Shown: one piece after another, positions 1 through 12,300 of the stretch | Numbering within the stretch: the stretch's first letter is position 1 | Layout: every line of letters begins with the position of its first letter | Assembly: GCA_036365455.1 (NCBI GenBank) | Contig: JAWQUS010000030.1 | Location: forward strand, 4,030,001-4,094,000 | Reading direction: 5' to 3' | DNA from: Macrosoma leucophasiata | Taxonomy: Eukaryota > Arthropoda > Insecta > Lepidoptera > Hedylidae | Length of the DNA stretch: 64,000 nt | Made by a program: the position numbers and the translations under genes | The notes under the pieces: model-generated | What the model saw: the letters and a program-made list of their open reading frames with translations, nothing else | Database searches by the model: none | Told to the model about the DNA's origin: nothing

Positions 1-569
1 TTCGCAAAAATCTTCCACCCACGCCAGACATTGTAACTCACTAAACTTCACAATTAATAATAAAAATCTAGAATACTAATGTTGTCATGTCGTCAATAAA
101 AACACAAGTTCAATATTTTCAAAGGAAAAAAGGGAAATTCAATAAAATTATTATGACGCACCAAGTCGACCGTCAAGACCGAACGACAGACAAATTTACT
201 GTGTGTGTCAGTCACTCTCTCACTCTGTCACTGCTGACATGACATCATTTTTTTTTTATATTTGTTTTACGGTACGGATTCAAGTCCTTAACAGCCAATC
301 TTCAGTAATTTTTATCTTCATTTCTTATGATAAAGAATATCCATATGGAAAATGACGATGATTGGATGCTTCCATGTGGAATATGATGAGATAGCTCCAG
401 TAAAGTGATGGGGACTTTACTAGGAGATTTTACGAAGTTTTGGAGGCAACATGAAAAACACTTTTCACTTCATAATATCACTTTCCTACACCCATGAACA
501 TTATCGAATGTTTAATGATAAAAATCCTACCATTTTTACCACATAAAAACGCGACTATACATGCGAAAA
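1..569. other. A+T-rich stretch, no gene seen
   Basis: No open frame of note, splice-bounded coding segment or RNA gene was recognised here. The stretch contains short homopolymer runs only. It ends where a dispersed repeat begins. Confidence 0.5.
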
Positions 570-1259
570 TAAAAAACCGGTCAAGTGCGTGTCGGGACAC
601 GCGCAGTGTAGGATTCCGTAGTTTTTAGGTTTGATAAATGTAATGAAAAAAATATACAAATAACTATTTTCTATGAAGTTGTTCAAAAATTTCGAGTATT
701 ACGTTTGATTGACTATTACTCGCAAACTTGTAATGCCAACTTAGGTGTGATAGTTTTCCTTTTAATTTCGTTATATGTAGCTACTATTGCCGTAACGTTT
801 GAATTTGTATCAACAACCGTTTAGTTGGTAGAGGGGAGGGGACCCTTGACTCTAACGAAAATTAAGTATAAGTCATTAGTAATAAGTCACGCACGAACAG
901 TTAATTAACTAAATCTGAAAATGATGTTAGCACACCCCTAAGATTTTGGAAAGACCTATTCAACGATATCCTACACTATATAGAAAACTAAAAATAAAAA
1001 TAATAATTGCATGTTACATGTAGGGGAGGTACCCTAAATACTTTTAATTTTTATGTTTCTTTTCTATCACTTTGTCGGCGTGATAAAGGTTTAAACTTAT
1101 GCCAAATTTCAAGTCTCTAGTAACAATAGTTTTTGCGCCAAACTGCGGACGGACAAACAGGCAGACAGACAGACAGACAGATAGACAGACAGACAGATAG
1201 ACAGACAGACGGACATGGCGAAACTATAAGGGTTCCTTGTTTAATACGGAACCCTAAAA
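570..1259 (+). repeat. Dispersed repeat with CAGACAGA tract and inverted ends
   Basis: The segment opens with a CGGTCAAGTGCGTGTCG motif, then GGATTCCGTAGTTTTTAG, and ends with the roughly complementary TACGGAACCCTAAAAA, so its ends are imperfect inverted repeats. Near the right end is a (CAGA/TAGA)n tract at about 1160-1213. A truncated relative starting with the same GACAAGTGCGTGTCG motif is at about 60617-60660. This architecture is familiar from lepidopteran genomes, but I cannot assign it to a named superfamily. No coding capacity is visible. Confidence 0.6.
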
Positions 1260-1530
1260 ATGTGTTATCCTAATAAAAACTAATCAATGTATGGAAAATG
1301 GAAAACATCGATGTATTTTCTGATATACTACTACTACTACTACTACTATTACATTGCATCAAAAGAACATCGATTTTTTTTGGCACTACTTGTACTCATT
1401 GAGCTCATGGACTTGAGCTATAGACAACTCTATGACTTGTACTTGCCAACATATTGGTCTGTGGTACAGACCCCACAGAGTAGACGTGGGTCGTCGACGG
1501 TTTTCACGTCAACGCAACGAGACCGTTTAC

Positions 1531-1850
1531 CGTGAACTAGTTTTGAAATGTAGTCGATTATGTTGTTTGACCGTTTACCGTCAACGATACATGAGTTTAT
1601 GAAGCAGTCTATTTTTCGACTAGTTTATTTCGTGGACTAGTTTTGAAATGTAGTCGATTATGTTGTTTGACCGTTTACCGTGACCAATACATATGTTTAT
1701 GAAGCAGTCTATTTTTTGACTAGTTTATTTCGTGGACTAGTTTTGAAATTTAGTCGATTATGTTGATTACGCTGACCGTTTACCGTCAACGATGCATGAA
1801 TTAATGAAATATTATTCAACAAGTTTATTTCACATATTATGGGCGTATAA
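1531..1850 (+). repeat. Tandem array, roughly 100-bp unit, three copies
   Basis: Three head-to-tail units start at about 1531, 1632 and 1732, each beginning GT(G)GACTAGTTTTGAAAT and containing GACCGTTTACCGT. The third is more diverged and ends CAACAAGTTTATTTCACA. A matching copy of that last part (CAACAAGTTTATTTCACATA) recurs at about 3158-3187, on the far side of the mariner element. The transposon therefore sits within or between units of the array. Related CTAGTTTA and CCGTTTA words occur at about 3380-3460. Confidence 0.75.
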
Positions 1851-1852
1851 TA

Positions 1853-3128
1853 GGTTGGAGAAAAAGTTTCTTCGCATTTTTTAAGATAATTCAAAACATT
1901 TTTTAATATAGTTTATTTAAATTAAACTAAAGTATGTATGTACCATTTTGTTCGATAACCTTTTGCCATCTTGTAGGTAGGGACATGATCCCATTGCTAT
2001 AAAAATTATGGGACTTATCAAAATACCGCGACAAGTTGATTTGGCACTCCTCTCGTGATGTTAACCTAACATTGCATAAAGAATTCTGAAGAGACCAAAA
2101 CAGGTGGAAATCTGAAGGTGCAAGGTCAGGACTATACGGCGGATGCATTAACATCTCCCAGCCAAACTCTCTTAATTTTTGCTGAGTGGCTATAAATGTG
2201 TGAGGTCTAGCGTTATCATGATGAAACACCACACCCCTTCTGTTGATCAATTCCGGCCGCTTTCTCTCAACTTCTTGCTTTAATCTCATCAGTTGTTAGC
2301 AGTAGAGTTCAGAATCGATAGTCCCGCCTGGTGGTAATAGCTCATAATGAATAATGCCCTTCCAATCCCACCACACACAAAACATCACCTTATTGCGAGT
2401 TAACCCGGGTTTCGCCACAGTCTGTGAAGCCTGACCGGCCTTTGACCACGACCTTTTTCGCACGTTCTTGTCGTACGTGATCCATTTTTCATCACCAGTT
2501 ATCAGCTTCTTCAAAAATGATTCGGTTTCATTACGTCGTAGTAAAGAATAACAAATGAGTAAAATGGTTCATTAGATTTCTTTCAGTGAGCTCGTAAGGT
2601 ACCCAAATATCGAGCTTTTTTTGTACCCAGCTTTTTTCAAATGCGCCAAAACTGTTTTGTGATCAATTCTCAGTTCTTCAGCTACGTCGTAACTACTGAT
2701 ATGTCGATCTTGCTCCACTTTTTCAAAAATGGCATCCATTTTATCCGTAATAGGGCGACCAGAGCGAGGTGCATCTTTGACATCAAAATTTCCGGATTGA
2801 AAATGCTTAAACCAAATTTGAGCTACTCTCACAGACAGTGCACTAGGTCCATAAACATCGCAAATTTTTTTCGCGGCTTGCGTTGCATTTTTACCTTTTT
2901 TGTAGTAAAATTTTAAAATGTATCGAATTTCTTCATTAGATTCACTAATCTTGACAGTACGAAAAACAATTGAAAATCACACATTTGCCTAATTTGAATT
3001 TGGAATTATGTTCTTTAAAATTTTAACTTTCAATGATACCAAAACCAGCCAGATACAAATACTACAGCCAAAGAGAATTTATTTTAAGTTCATACATACT
3101 ATAATGCGAAAAGACTTTTTCCCCAACC
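1853..3128 (-). mobile_element. Mariner (Tc1/mariner superfamily) transposon, inactive
   Basis: Inverted terminal repeats of about 26 bp lie at 1853-1878 and 3103-3128, starting GGTTGG(A/G)GAAAAAGT and differing at only a few bases. The element is about 1.28 kb, the usual mariner length. A TA dinucleotide precedes the left end, as expected for a TA target. On the right the flanking bases are AT, so the target duplication is not clean. A broken transposase gene fills the interior on the minus strand. It is inserted in a tandem array. Confidence 0.92.
1927..2970 (-). pseudogene. Mariner transposase, DD34D type, broken
   Basis: Transposases of this family cut and paste the element at TA sites. 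The open pieces read in order: an N-terminal helix-turn-helix region (WFKHFQSG, SGRP linker), a middle piece with TGDEKWI carrying the first catalytic Asp and VWWDWKG, and a C-terminal piece with HHDNARPH and HPPYSPDLAPSD. The second and third catalytic Asp are separated by 34 residues, as in mariner. It is disrupted in at least three places. One frameshift lies at an A-run near 2613-2620 and another near 2550. A TAA stop just after the LYC residues near 2296 looks like a CAA-to-TAA change. The gene is dead. The piece upstream of 2832 still reads as mariner-like (NEEIR, KFYYKKGKNA). Confidence 0.92.
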
Positions 3129-4824
3129 ATATTAAATAGTATAACGTAAATATTTTTCAACAAGTTTATTTCACATATTATGCGCGTATGGTTAAAGTGA
3201 ACGACATTTGATGGAAATGTTTAGGTATTATATTACTGAGTCTTAAGTTTATAAACAATAATATAATCGTGCATTGTTGCCGTCTCGCACGGTTCGCGCG
3301 CCGCGTCGAGCGTCGACACGAAAGTTCACGAAACGACAACGTTTCATAGTTGAGTAGTTGACGACGTTTGACGTTGATCGACTAGTTCAGTAAACGGGAA
3401 ACATACAAATGTTACGCGCGTCGCGCCGTTTATTGGTAAACTAGTTTATCATTGAACAGTAAACTAGTTTATTAGGCGACGACCAAGAAACAGTCTAAAA
3501 AAACTGTTCGTTCATTCAACGCCCACTACTACCACAGAGTACAGAGTAGTACAGACCACAGACCATCACAGACCAATAACCAAGTATAGACATGTTCGAC
3601 GTTCGCGTCATTTCGAGCTGTTATTTTAGACTTAAATTAGGGATATGACTTAAATAAATAATAATAATAATAATAGCAACCCATTATGCGTCCTACTGCT
3701 GGGTCAGTCTCTCCCCTTTTTGGGGGGAGGCCTATGACTTGGCTGGCCAAAGGGATATGACATCACAGACCAATATGACATATGACTTGGCTGGCTAAAA
3801 TGGATTCTTATATTCATCGATTATTTTTAAACCGGACTAATCGATTTCCAAATAATTGATAATTTTAAAGAAAATCGATTTATAGTTAAGATTAAAAAAT
3901 CTGAAATTCGAAGCTTTTTCAATTTCATCGAAACAACTTACTTAATAAACAATAATTTAGAACACCTTGCTAAGTCTGTTAAGGATGTAATGTATCTATT
4001 TTTCTATTTTAAACTACTACGCTGCTGAAGGGAGATCTACATTGATAAACAGGGTTTCTTGTATATCAATGGAGATAGTAGAGTAGGCCAATAAAGACCA
4101 GCACCAGACACGAAGAAAACGTCTGCATACAAAAAAGTTGTAAGGATAGTTATAGAAAAGCGTAGCAGGCCGCGGTTTGCCGACCGCTGATTTAAATACC
4201 TAATTGTCGATATTATAAAAATTGTGGATAATACAGAGTAGATAAACACATATCAGGTTTAATTAAGACACGATTTTATTATGCAATATTTTATTAAAAT
4301 ACAAAAGCTACTAATTACAAAAAAATGTCTTTGAAGGCAATCACAATAGTTGAGTTGAGCATTCAAATATCAATAGCATACATTAATATATAATATACTT
4401 AGCAGTCTGTCATTTCATTCAAATAACTAAATTGGCATCACCGTCCCGCGATAAAACTATTGCGATCGCCAATCCGCTTGCCAAGCGTGGTGATTAGAAA
4501 GGCATTTTCCAACACAACTAACTCTGTTAGACACATTTTGGAAAGGCTTTTGTCCATCAGAGGTAGACGTCTATTGGCTGAAGTGATGCATCCTGGAAAA
4601 AATATAAAATTTTGATAATAATTTGATAGGTCATCTTCGTTTACGCAGATGTAATCGATTAATAATATTGATATGTAGATAAAAACGACGAAAGAAAGCG
4701 ATACTGGATTTATAGTCTCTATTCCATTTATAATAATTTTAAAATAAATACCTATTGCAAATAATAAAAAATATTAACTGAAGAGCATAATGGAAATAAA
4801 TAAATAAAACACAAATCAAAAAAT
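3129..4824. other. Intergenic, repeat remnants
   Basis: Contains the right-hand tandem-array copy (about 3150-3195), short ACAGACCA/ACAGAGTA repeats at about 3525-3580, and a fragment at 3675-3745 with the TCCTACTGCTGGG word of a common lepidopteran dispersed repeat. No coding exon was recognised. The short open frame at 4037-4249 has no recognisable similarity. Confidence 0.5.
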
Positions 4825-6216
4825 AATAATATTTATCCAGGTTTATTCCTTAACATTTACATTACAATCTAGTATTAATATTTTATACATTGTCCAATTG
4901 ACATTATTGGTTGTCTCTCGCCTTGTGTGTGTGTGTGTGTGTACTATTTTAGACTACAAAGTAAATTTCTTATGTAACAAAAGTAAGTACAAAAATAAAC
5001 ATCTCAAATTGCAATATATGCCAATGAAATTGGTAAGAAGAAATATTCTTGCAGACTGAATGAACTCAAATTGTAAAAATAGGTGGTCCAACTTAAAGCC
5101 TGACTCCCTAATATACTACTGTTACATAATCTTCTTGTTATTATGTAGATTTAATCAAGGAATCTTTTAATTGAAATAAAGGATAAGTACTTATGTCTAC
5201 CTTCAAAAAAGGTAACTTCGCAGCAGGCAAGAGCACTAACAAAATGCTTTAAATAATAAAAATAATAGTTATGTAAATTATAGAATTTTGGGGAACGTGT
5301 CGGCAGAGGTAATAAAAACAAAATGGCGGTGAAATTTCTAACCTAAACTACTAAACTAAACAGGGCGTCCAAAAATAAACGAACGAGTCAAATACTGTCA
5401 ACCAATCTTAAAATCTATGTGAATATAATACAAATACATGCCTGGTGGTCACCTATTCGTTGTGTTTGAACACTGAAGCCGATTTCACCGGTCACACATA
5501 AGTCTCAAATAAGATGCAAATAAAACAGGATAACATTTTCATGTCCTTTAAAACTTATTCGTAACCACTGACACCAGCTTTTAACCTTCTAAATAGGTAC
5601 TAAAATAGACATGTAATAAAAATCAATGTATTATCTTGAGGTCAAAATGTGTCACATTCGTTATATAATTTGTAAGAGTTACATTGTCAAATTAAAGTTA
5701 TAATAGGAAATATATACCAACAGCACCTCTGCCAAATAATAATATAAAACATTCTGATAAATAAAACAGCTCTCAACACTATGTTAAACCAAAATGGCCA
5801 CAGTCACCCTTCGCGAACCACAACAAATATACTTAAGACTGACAATAATTATTAATAAGTTTCGCCTCTATCACAAATGTCAGACAGAAGGCATATGAAT
5901 CAACAATCACCCATGGATATAACAATTTAGAATGCACCAAACCTTACATTCAATCTCAAAGATTTCAACTTTCTATTCCTAAAACAAAGATATCAGAAAC
6001 ATTATGTAATCATCTTTTACAAAAAATATTTATCGCCACCTCTCTTTCATAGCTAGGGAAGATTGGAGTATATATCACAAGACGGATTAAAAAAGGATCC
6101 TCGGTTCACGGTTGCTTTGTGGAGGGACATTGTGAATGGGACATTAGGTTGTCATTTTGGTGGGCATTACTCTGTCGCCCTTACCAAGGCTCGGCGTAGT
6201 GTAGCGCGTAACATCA
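4825..6216 (-). other. Probable Clic 3' untranslated region
   Basis: This stretch directly follows the Clic stop codon on the minus strand, is A+T-rich, and shows none of the window's repeat families. A minus-strand AATAAA is present at about 4843-4848, with cleavage expected some 15-25 bases beyond. Several other AATAAA-like words make the exact end uncertain. It includes a (GT)n tract at about 4925-4942. The boundary is inference from position and signals only. Confidence 0.35.
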
Positions 6217-6309
6217 CTATTCGGTATTGTTCAAGTCATTGACGTCGATCGGGATTGAAGTCGTGAACGTCGGCGTCTCGAGTTCTTCGTGTTTCTTCAT
6301 TTTCAGTGC
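6217..6309 (-). CDS. Clic: Clic last coding exon F and stop
   Basis: 30 codons plus TAG, reading ALKMKKHEELETPTF, then TTSIPIDV, and ending NDLNNTE. Acceptor TTTCAG. The KMKKHEELETPTFTT stretch is typical of insect CLIC C-termini. It is separated from exon E by a 3.8-kb intron. Confidence 0.94.
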   Translation of the reverse strand, partial: ALKMKKHEELETPTFTTSIPIDVNDLNNTE

Positions 6310-9300
6310 CTGAAATGTATGATTCTTATGAGAATGTTTTAGAATAGAGTTTGTAGTGTTTGGTGTATAATTTTTGATTGCTAGTTGCACAATTTATTTT
6401 TAATTATTACATTTGGCATCAATTCTTCAGTAGCTATCATAGTATTGACCAATTGGATAGAGTGTGTTTAACATAAGTAATTTGACATACTTAGGACCAC
6501 TTGCTGCTCGCTCAGTCCTGGGTTAACTATGTAGTCCGCAGCTAACTTTACATCTCTGGGCAAACTAAGGGATTTGTAAAGTTAGCCCAAGAATAAACAG
6601 TTGCTCCAAAGCTAACCGAGTAGCGAAAGGTTGAGAAATATAATTTATTATAAACATTTATTTCCCACGTACGTCCAACATGCCCTGACGTGCGTGTGCT
6701 TCATTTGTAAAAACAACATTTTCCAATAGATAAAAAACATAAGAGGATAAACGCAAGTGTTAAATAAGAAAATAACATTGAAAAAATATGTAGGTATGTC
6801 GTATTCATTAATATTTTAATACTTTTGCTCCCATTTAATTATCTTATATCTCTTTTAGAATATATTGTGATAAAATTCTAGCAGTAAATATTAATTTCAT
6901 AGATAAAAATGTTATGGAAGAGAGATACATAATAGTTATTCGCGAAGACAAATAAGTTATTGGAGTATTATATTGGAGTATTAGGTAGTAAAAATCGCAA
7001 ACCAAAGACTTGCAGGTCAAAAAGATGATTACAGACAAACATAGACACCCTCAACCAACATTAACTATAATTAATAAGCCAATTATAGGTGGGTGGCCAG
7101 CCAGACGCCAGCGCTGTGATTGGAATGTACGAGTTTAGTGATTAACAAAATTTTTGAGAGAAAATTGGCTGTATGAGGGTAGAGTTATCAATGTCTTTGG
7201 GGACCCAAAATCAAGATATAATATTAACGCTTTAGCTTTCTGATAAGATAGAGAGCCATAAAACTAACAAAGCAATAGTAAAGTAATCGCGTTAGGCTGT
7301 CGAGTCCCTGTGTGCCGAAAAGAGTAATTTTGTGAACATATTTGGGTGTTATCAGACACAACTGCTTAAAATTTTGAATTTACATACGATCAATGTTGTA
7401 ATATTATCGCACTAATTGTAAATGTCTTACATTTCTTGCATATTTAAAACGAAACTACATTCACATCCACCTTTAAAAACCGCTTAAATAATCCACAGCA
7501 CGAGCCACATGTAATTCAAGCAAAAAAAAAAAAACGATTAGCTCTTATGTGTAGAGGGTAAATGTGACCAAATGATGTAGCGGTGACATCACTAATGGGG
7601 ACTGTGATCATGAATATGAACCTAACAATGAAGCCGCGGCGAAAGTGTGGTTACACCTGTTACAAATGTACAGTATCCAACAAGAAATAATGCACATCGA
7701 TCTCAGGAAGAGACGTCGGCTTATTTCGGATCTGTAGAGCGTTATGTCTTTCGCACCTTACCTATTTGACGTTTGTCGACCATTTTGATCAAGTTTGGAC
7801 CGATGCCTACGTAAGCATCCCTAGTCCAGTGTGCAGCAGAGATAACGCTATATGAAGTCGAAACTAGCCGATTGTCACTTTCATAGGCTCGATGTGCATT
7901 ATTTCTTGATGAGCACTGTAAAAGATTGCGACGATACTGTTTTTGAGAGAAATATCTACAACCATTTGATTAAACAAGTCGCCAACTGATGGTCCAGGAC
8001 GGAGCGAGCCGATAGTGGAAGGAGGAGCGTAATGTAATTATCAGGAATGGGAAAATAATCGGTAGCGGCAAAAAGAACGAATTTTTTAAAAAGGGTTATA
8101 TTGCTTTCTCGGTTTCCTTTTAGGGTTGTCGGATCCAGAAGGATCAGAATGACATATATTAAGATGTATTTCCGTTAATCTCTAAGAGGACAGCCCTCTC
8201 CGTGTTGGCGACCCCCACTCACTCAATAACATCCTAGCGGCATTGGATTTATATATAACCAAACAGAGTCATCTGATGCCATAAAATGGTGAATAATGTA
8301 TCCGGATAAATGCGATCATTACAGCGGCTACTCTATATCACACAATGTTATGGTTTAGTGGTCAGTGACGGATGAGATGAACACAGAACTGACGTCACAC
8401 GTCATACCCTCAACGTACCGTCGCCGTGTCGTTAGGTGGTCGCGTCGTCGACGTCATGAGCAAACCTTTTGTCGACAACTGTCGTAGATAGATAGAAATA
8501 GAAAAAGCTTGAGTCATTGAAATCCCCGTAGTTAACATATAGAACAGAGAAAGATAGGTAAAAGATATAATTAAAGGCTCACAAAACCCATCTATATAAT
8601 AATTTAATATAAAATACAATAAAAAGGTTTTATTGTAGTACTGCAATGTTTAAAAAATACATAAACAGCGATATAATATAGTGTGCGAGAGAGAAACATA
8701 ACCAATCTTTACCCCAATGGTGTTTTTAGATTTGATATCTAACTCTCATTACATTTTTCGAAAATTCTATTAAGAAAGAAGTATATTCCAATACTTCTTG
8801 TTTTCTTTAACTATTTATTATTCGGTCACACATGTCAGTCACATAATACAGATGTATAATTTTCATTCATTCTACTATTTATCCTAAATTATCTTGATTC
8901 CCGTTTGATAAACTTTAAACATTACAGACAAGTTCGAGTTCAGTTCATCAACATAATATTAAATCATCATTTTTATTCGGTAATAAAAAAATCTTATCGT
9001 CATTAAAATAACTATAATTATAATCAATAACAATAGATACTCAATCAAATGTTAACCAAGTAAAGAATCATGGCAAGTTTCATTCACATTGATTTGTACA
9101 AAAAAAAAGTTAGAAAAAGGTACGAGGTAAAACGGATTAGAAATATCATCTAGGGAACCTAAAGAACATTTTCTGGTATTTAAAATATTTTTAAATCACC
9201 GCAATAAAAGTCGTCTTTCCTAACAACAGTAGAAGCACTCCATACTAAAGTTAATTTCAAACTTTTTATTCCGGAGGGTTAAAAATATTTTAAGTATCAG

Positions 9301-12300
9301 GAAATGTTGTTTAGGTTCACTAAATAATATTTCCAAGCTGTTTAATGGTGTACCTTTTTTTTTAAAATTTTTTTCTGTACAAATCTTGCCATGATTCTTT
9401 TAATTGGAAACAAATACCTACCTCAGTATTTATATCAGTAGCATAATATATCTCATTTCTTTTTTACGTTTACGTATCTCTACAAATAAATGTATTTGAA
9501 ACTGACTTTAAAACAAATATTTGATCCTCAGTTAAGAGACCAACAGCAAAAACAGTTTTACTTGAGAGTCGTTGAATTGCAACTAAATATTTAAGCGCCC
9601 CTGGTGTGCCTCCTTGCTCCAACCAAAGCGCTCTTTCTACGTTAGAGCAAGATAAAAATAGATTCTGATTCAATACTATTATAATATGAGATTAGGACTA
9701 CATAAACTGTGTTTTGTGGTTTATTTTTCACAGTTTATATATCGGTCTTTCGAACTCTGCCAACTTTCAACTGAAAATTACAAAGAATGTTTCTTTTTTC
9801 TTTGTCGACTTTTTGTTATCAGCTTGTAAGGGAAATGAGACATTCTATTGATATAGGTATAGGTAGGTAGGTATATTTAGTTAAATCTTAGCAACATATA
9901 TTTTTTAATTTTTATATAAGCAAATAAATTTGTAAATTAATTTGTAATCTGTTGTTATTTATTATAATTTTTTCTTATGAGTTAATTGTTACACTAAATG
10001 AAAATAATCTTAGTTTCGAGGTAGAATGTTGATGAAGTCCACCCTTAGGCAAAGAAGGGGTCAGAGAGGGAGGGGGGGGGGATTACCTGCTGCAGTTTGT
10101 AGTGGTTGATGATATCCTGGTCGGCGGGGCAGCTCTGCGTGAACGCGTCCAACTGGTACATGTGGTACATGTAGCGCCAGAGCGCGCGGAAACTTGTCTG
10201 TAATATCATTGTACACTAATATTAGTAGAGGCCCAGGAAGACCAAGACTGACCTACCATGACCAAATAGGTCGAGTTCTGTCTGATGGTGGGGTCAAAAG
10301 TCCTAGGAATCGGCGTGCGTGTATGAAAAGAATGATGATGGTAGATGAGGCACGGGAGGTTTGTCAGGACCGGAATATCTGGCGCTCTACACCCTCTGCC
10401 TACCCCGTGACATACATACTAATATTAGTCTTACTGGTGGCAAAGCTCTATAGACAGAGCTCACGGGTCTGGGCATCACTGCATTACTAAATATACTTCC
10501 CGTGAAATGGTAGTTGTTCAGCGCTATCGTGTTCCGGTCAGGAGTTAACATACGGCCTTGTAATTTCCGGCATCATCACTCCAGCCGCATGACATCCACT
10601 GCTGGACAAAGCCTTGCCCAAAGACGCCCACAACAGTGTTGTGAGTTATTAGGGGAGAATATGTCATATTGGCCACGCTTTGCAGGCGGATTCGAGATTG
10701 CAATGACGGTAGTTTTTCGCGGGACGCTGCTGCCCATCCCGCGTTTTTATATTTACTAGCGTCCTATTGAAACGGTTTGACCGCCATTGTTCGGTGCACT
10801 TGCGGAAAAATTCTCTTCCAGTAGAAGAATATTCTTCAGCTGTAGGGTCGCCACTTCTCGATACCAGGAGTGGCAATGCATCTACAAATGCGGTGGAATC
10901 TGTGTATCTTCATGACAAGTCCCGTAGCAAGAGACAGAGAACATGGGGCGCCAAATATCTTCGGGATTGCACGCCTCCCATGCCTATCGTATGTGGTGGT
11001 AATAGAAGCTATATTAATAAATTAAATGACAAAGTAATGTGCAAATACTGAACACAACAAATACCCACACATTCCAATATGCCTGCAGGCACGTCGTCAA
11101 GTCCATATACACTCACACGTACACGCGTGATAAATCATACTAAAAGTATCAAAATCGCACTAGTTATTTGCAACCTAGTTACTTACAACACACATAACGT
11201 TTTGACTGCGCGAATTTAAGCTTAGTAAAATGCAAAGTGTAACAGTCAAAACTTTTGCGAAAAACTCACAAAACAAAAGTTTTATTGTTAGGTTATGCAA
11301 GCTCAAATTTGCGCAAATAAAACGTAAGGTGTGTAGCCGGCCATAGTTTTCGACCATGACCTTTATTAAGACCATTAGTCTTCGTCTTTTACAGACCTTT
11401 ATCAAAGTAGTCTCTTTGTAATAATATTATTAAGTAATAATTGATTTGTGTCAAGTAGTTATAAAAATGTACTCCATGTAATCAAAGTGATTTCGTAATT
11501 TAGTTTTATAAGTTTATTACCTATTGAATACTATGAAACACCGCAGCTGAGAGGGGATTCTTCTAACACAAGTTACTACAACTTAAAAGAAGAGTTCCCA
11601 CACCAATATAGTATTTTTGATTTTTCTTTTTTGACCGATGACACCTCCCTAAATCTGAGTCTGCAACCGCGACTGGTGGGGTATAGTATATTATTATGTG
11701 CGCTGGGTACATTAGTTATAAATAAAGTGCTCACCGGTATTTCAAAGTCGACGAAGTATTTGCCGGCGACGCGGATGTGTTGCAGACGCGGCATCAGCTC
11801 GCAGTCGAAGCAGCACATCGTGTCGCCCGTTAAGAATCTGAAAGGTGGTAAATATAACGTGAGTAAATATAACTTAGCTAGAAAATGTTACTTCGTGCCT
11901 TTATATTCCCTTAATTTGTAGGCAGAAGAAAATACAAGCGTACATGCAAACACCCACGATTCGCCAGTTACGTTTTGGCTCATGTAACAGGTGGTGTTTT
12001 TATTGACATCACCAGGCACACTAACAAACTCCGAGGATGGCACTTCTTTCAGAAAATGAAAAAGTGGCATTAGCATCAGAGACAAAAGATAATACACCTT
12101 CATCTCTGTTAGCCCTCCACTCGGGGATCAAATCGAGGACTCAGAGTAACAGTAATGGCCTACCACTAAACTACTGAAGGATTTAAAAAGGAAGGGAAAA
12201 GATCTCTAAAATGGGACATTCAAATAATCTGTTCGGTAGCTTTGTTCAAGTTCAAGGGCGACCCGCCCGCCAAACGTGATTGTTTTGACTCTTGCTAAGA

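Noticed and set aside
10767..11051. 94-aa plus-strand open frame in a Clic intron
   Set aside because: It overlaps dispersed repeat E and SINE-like words and shows no protein similarity that I recognise.
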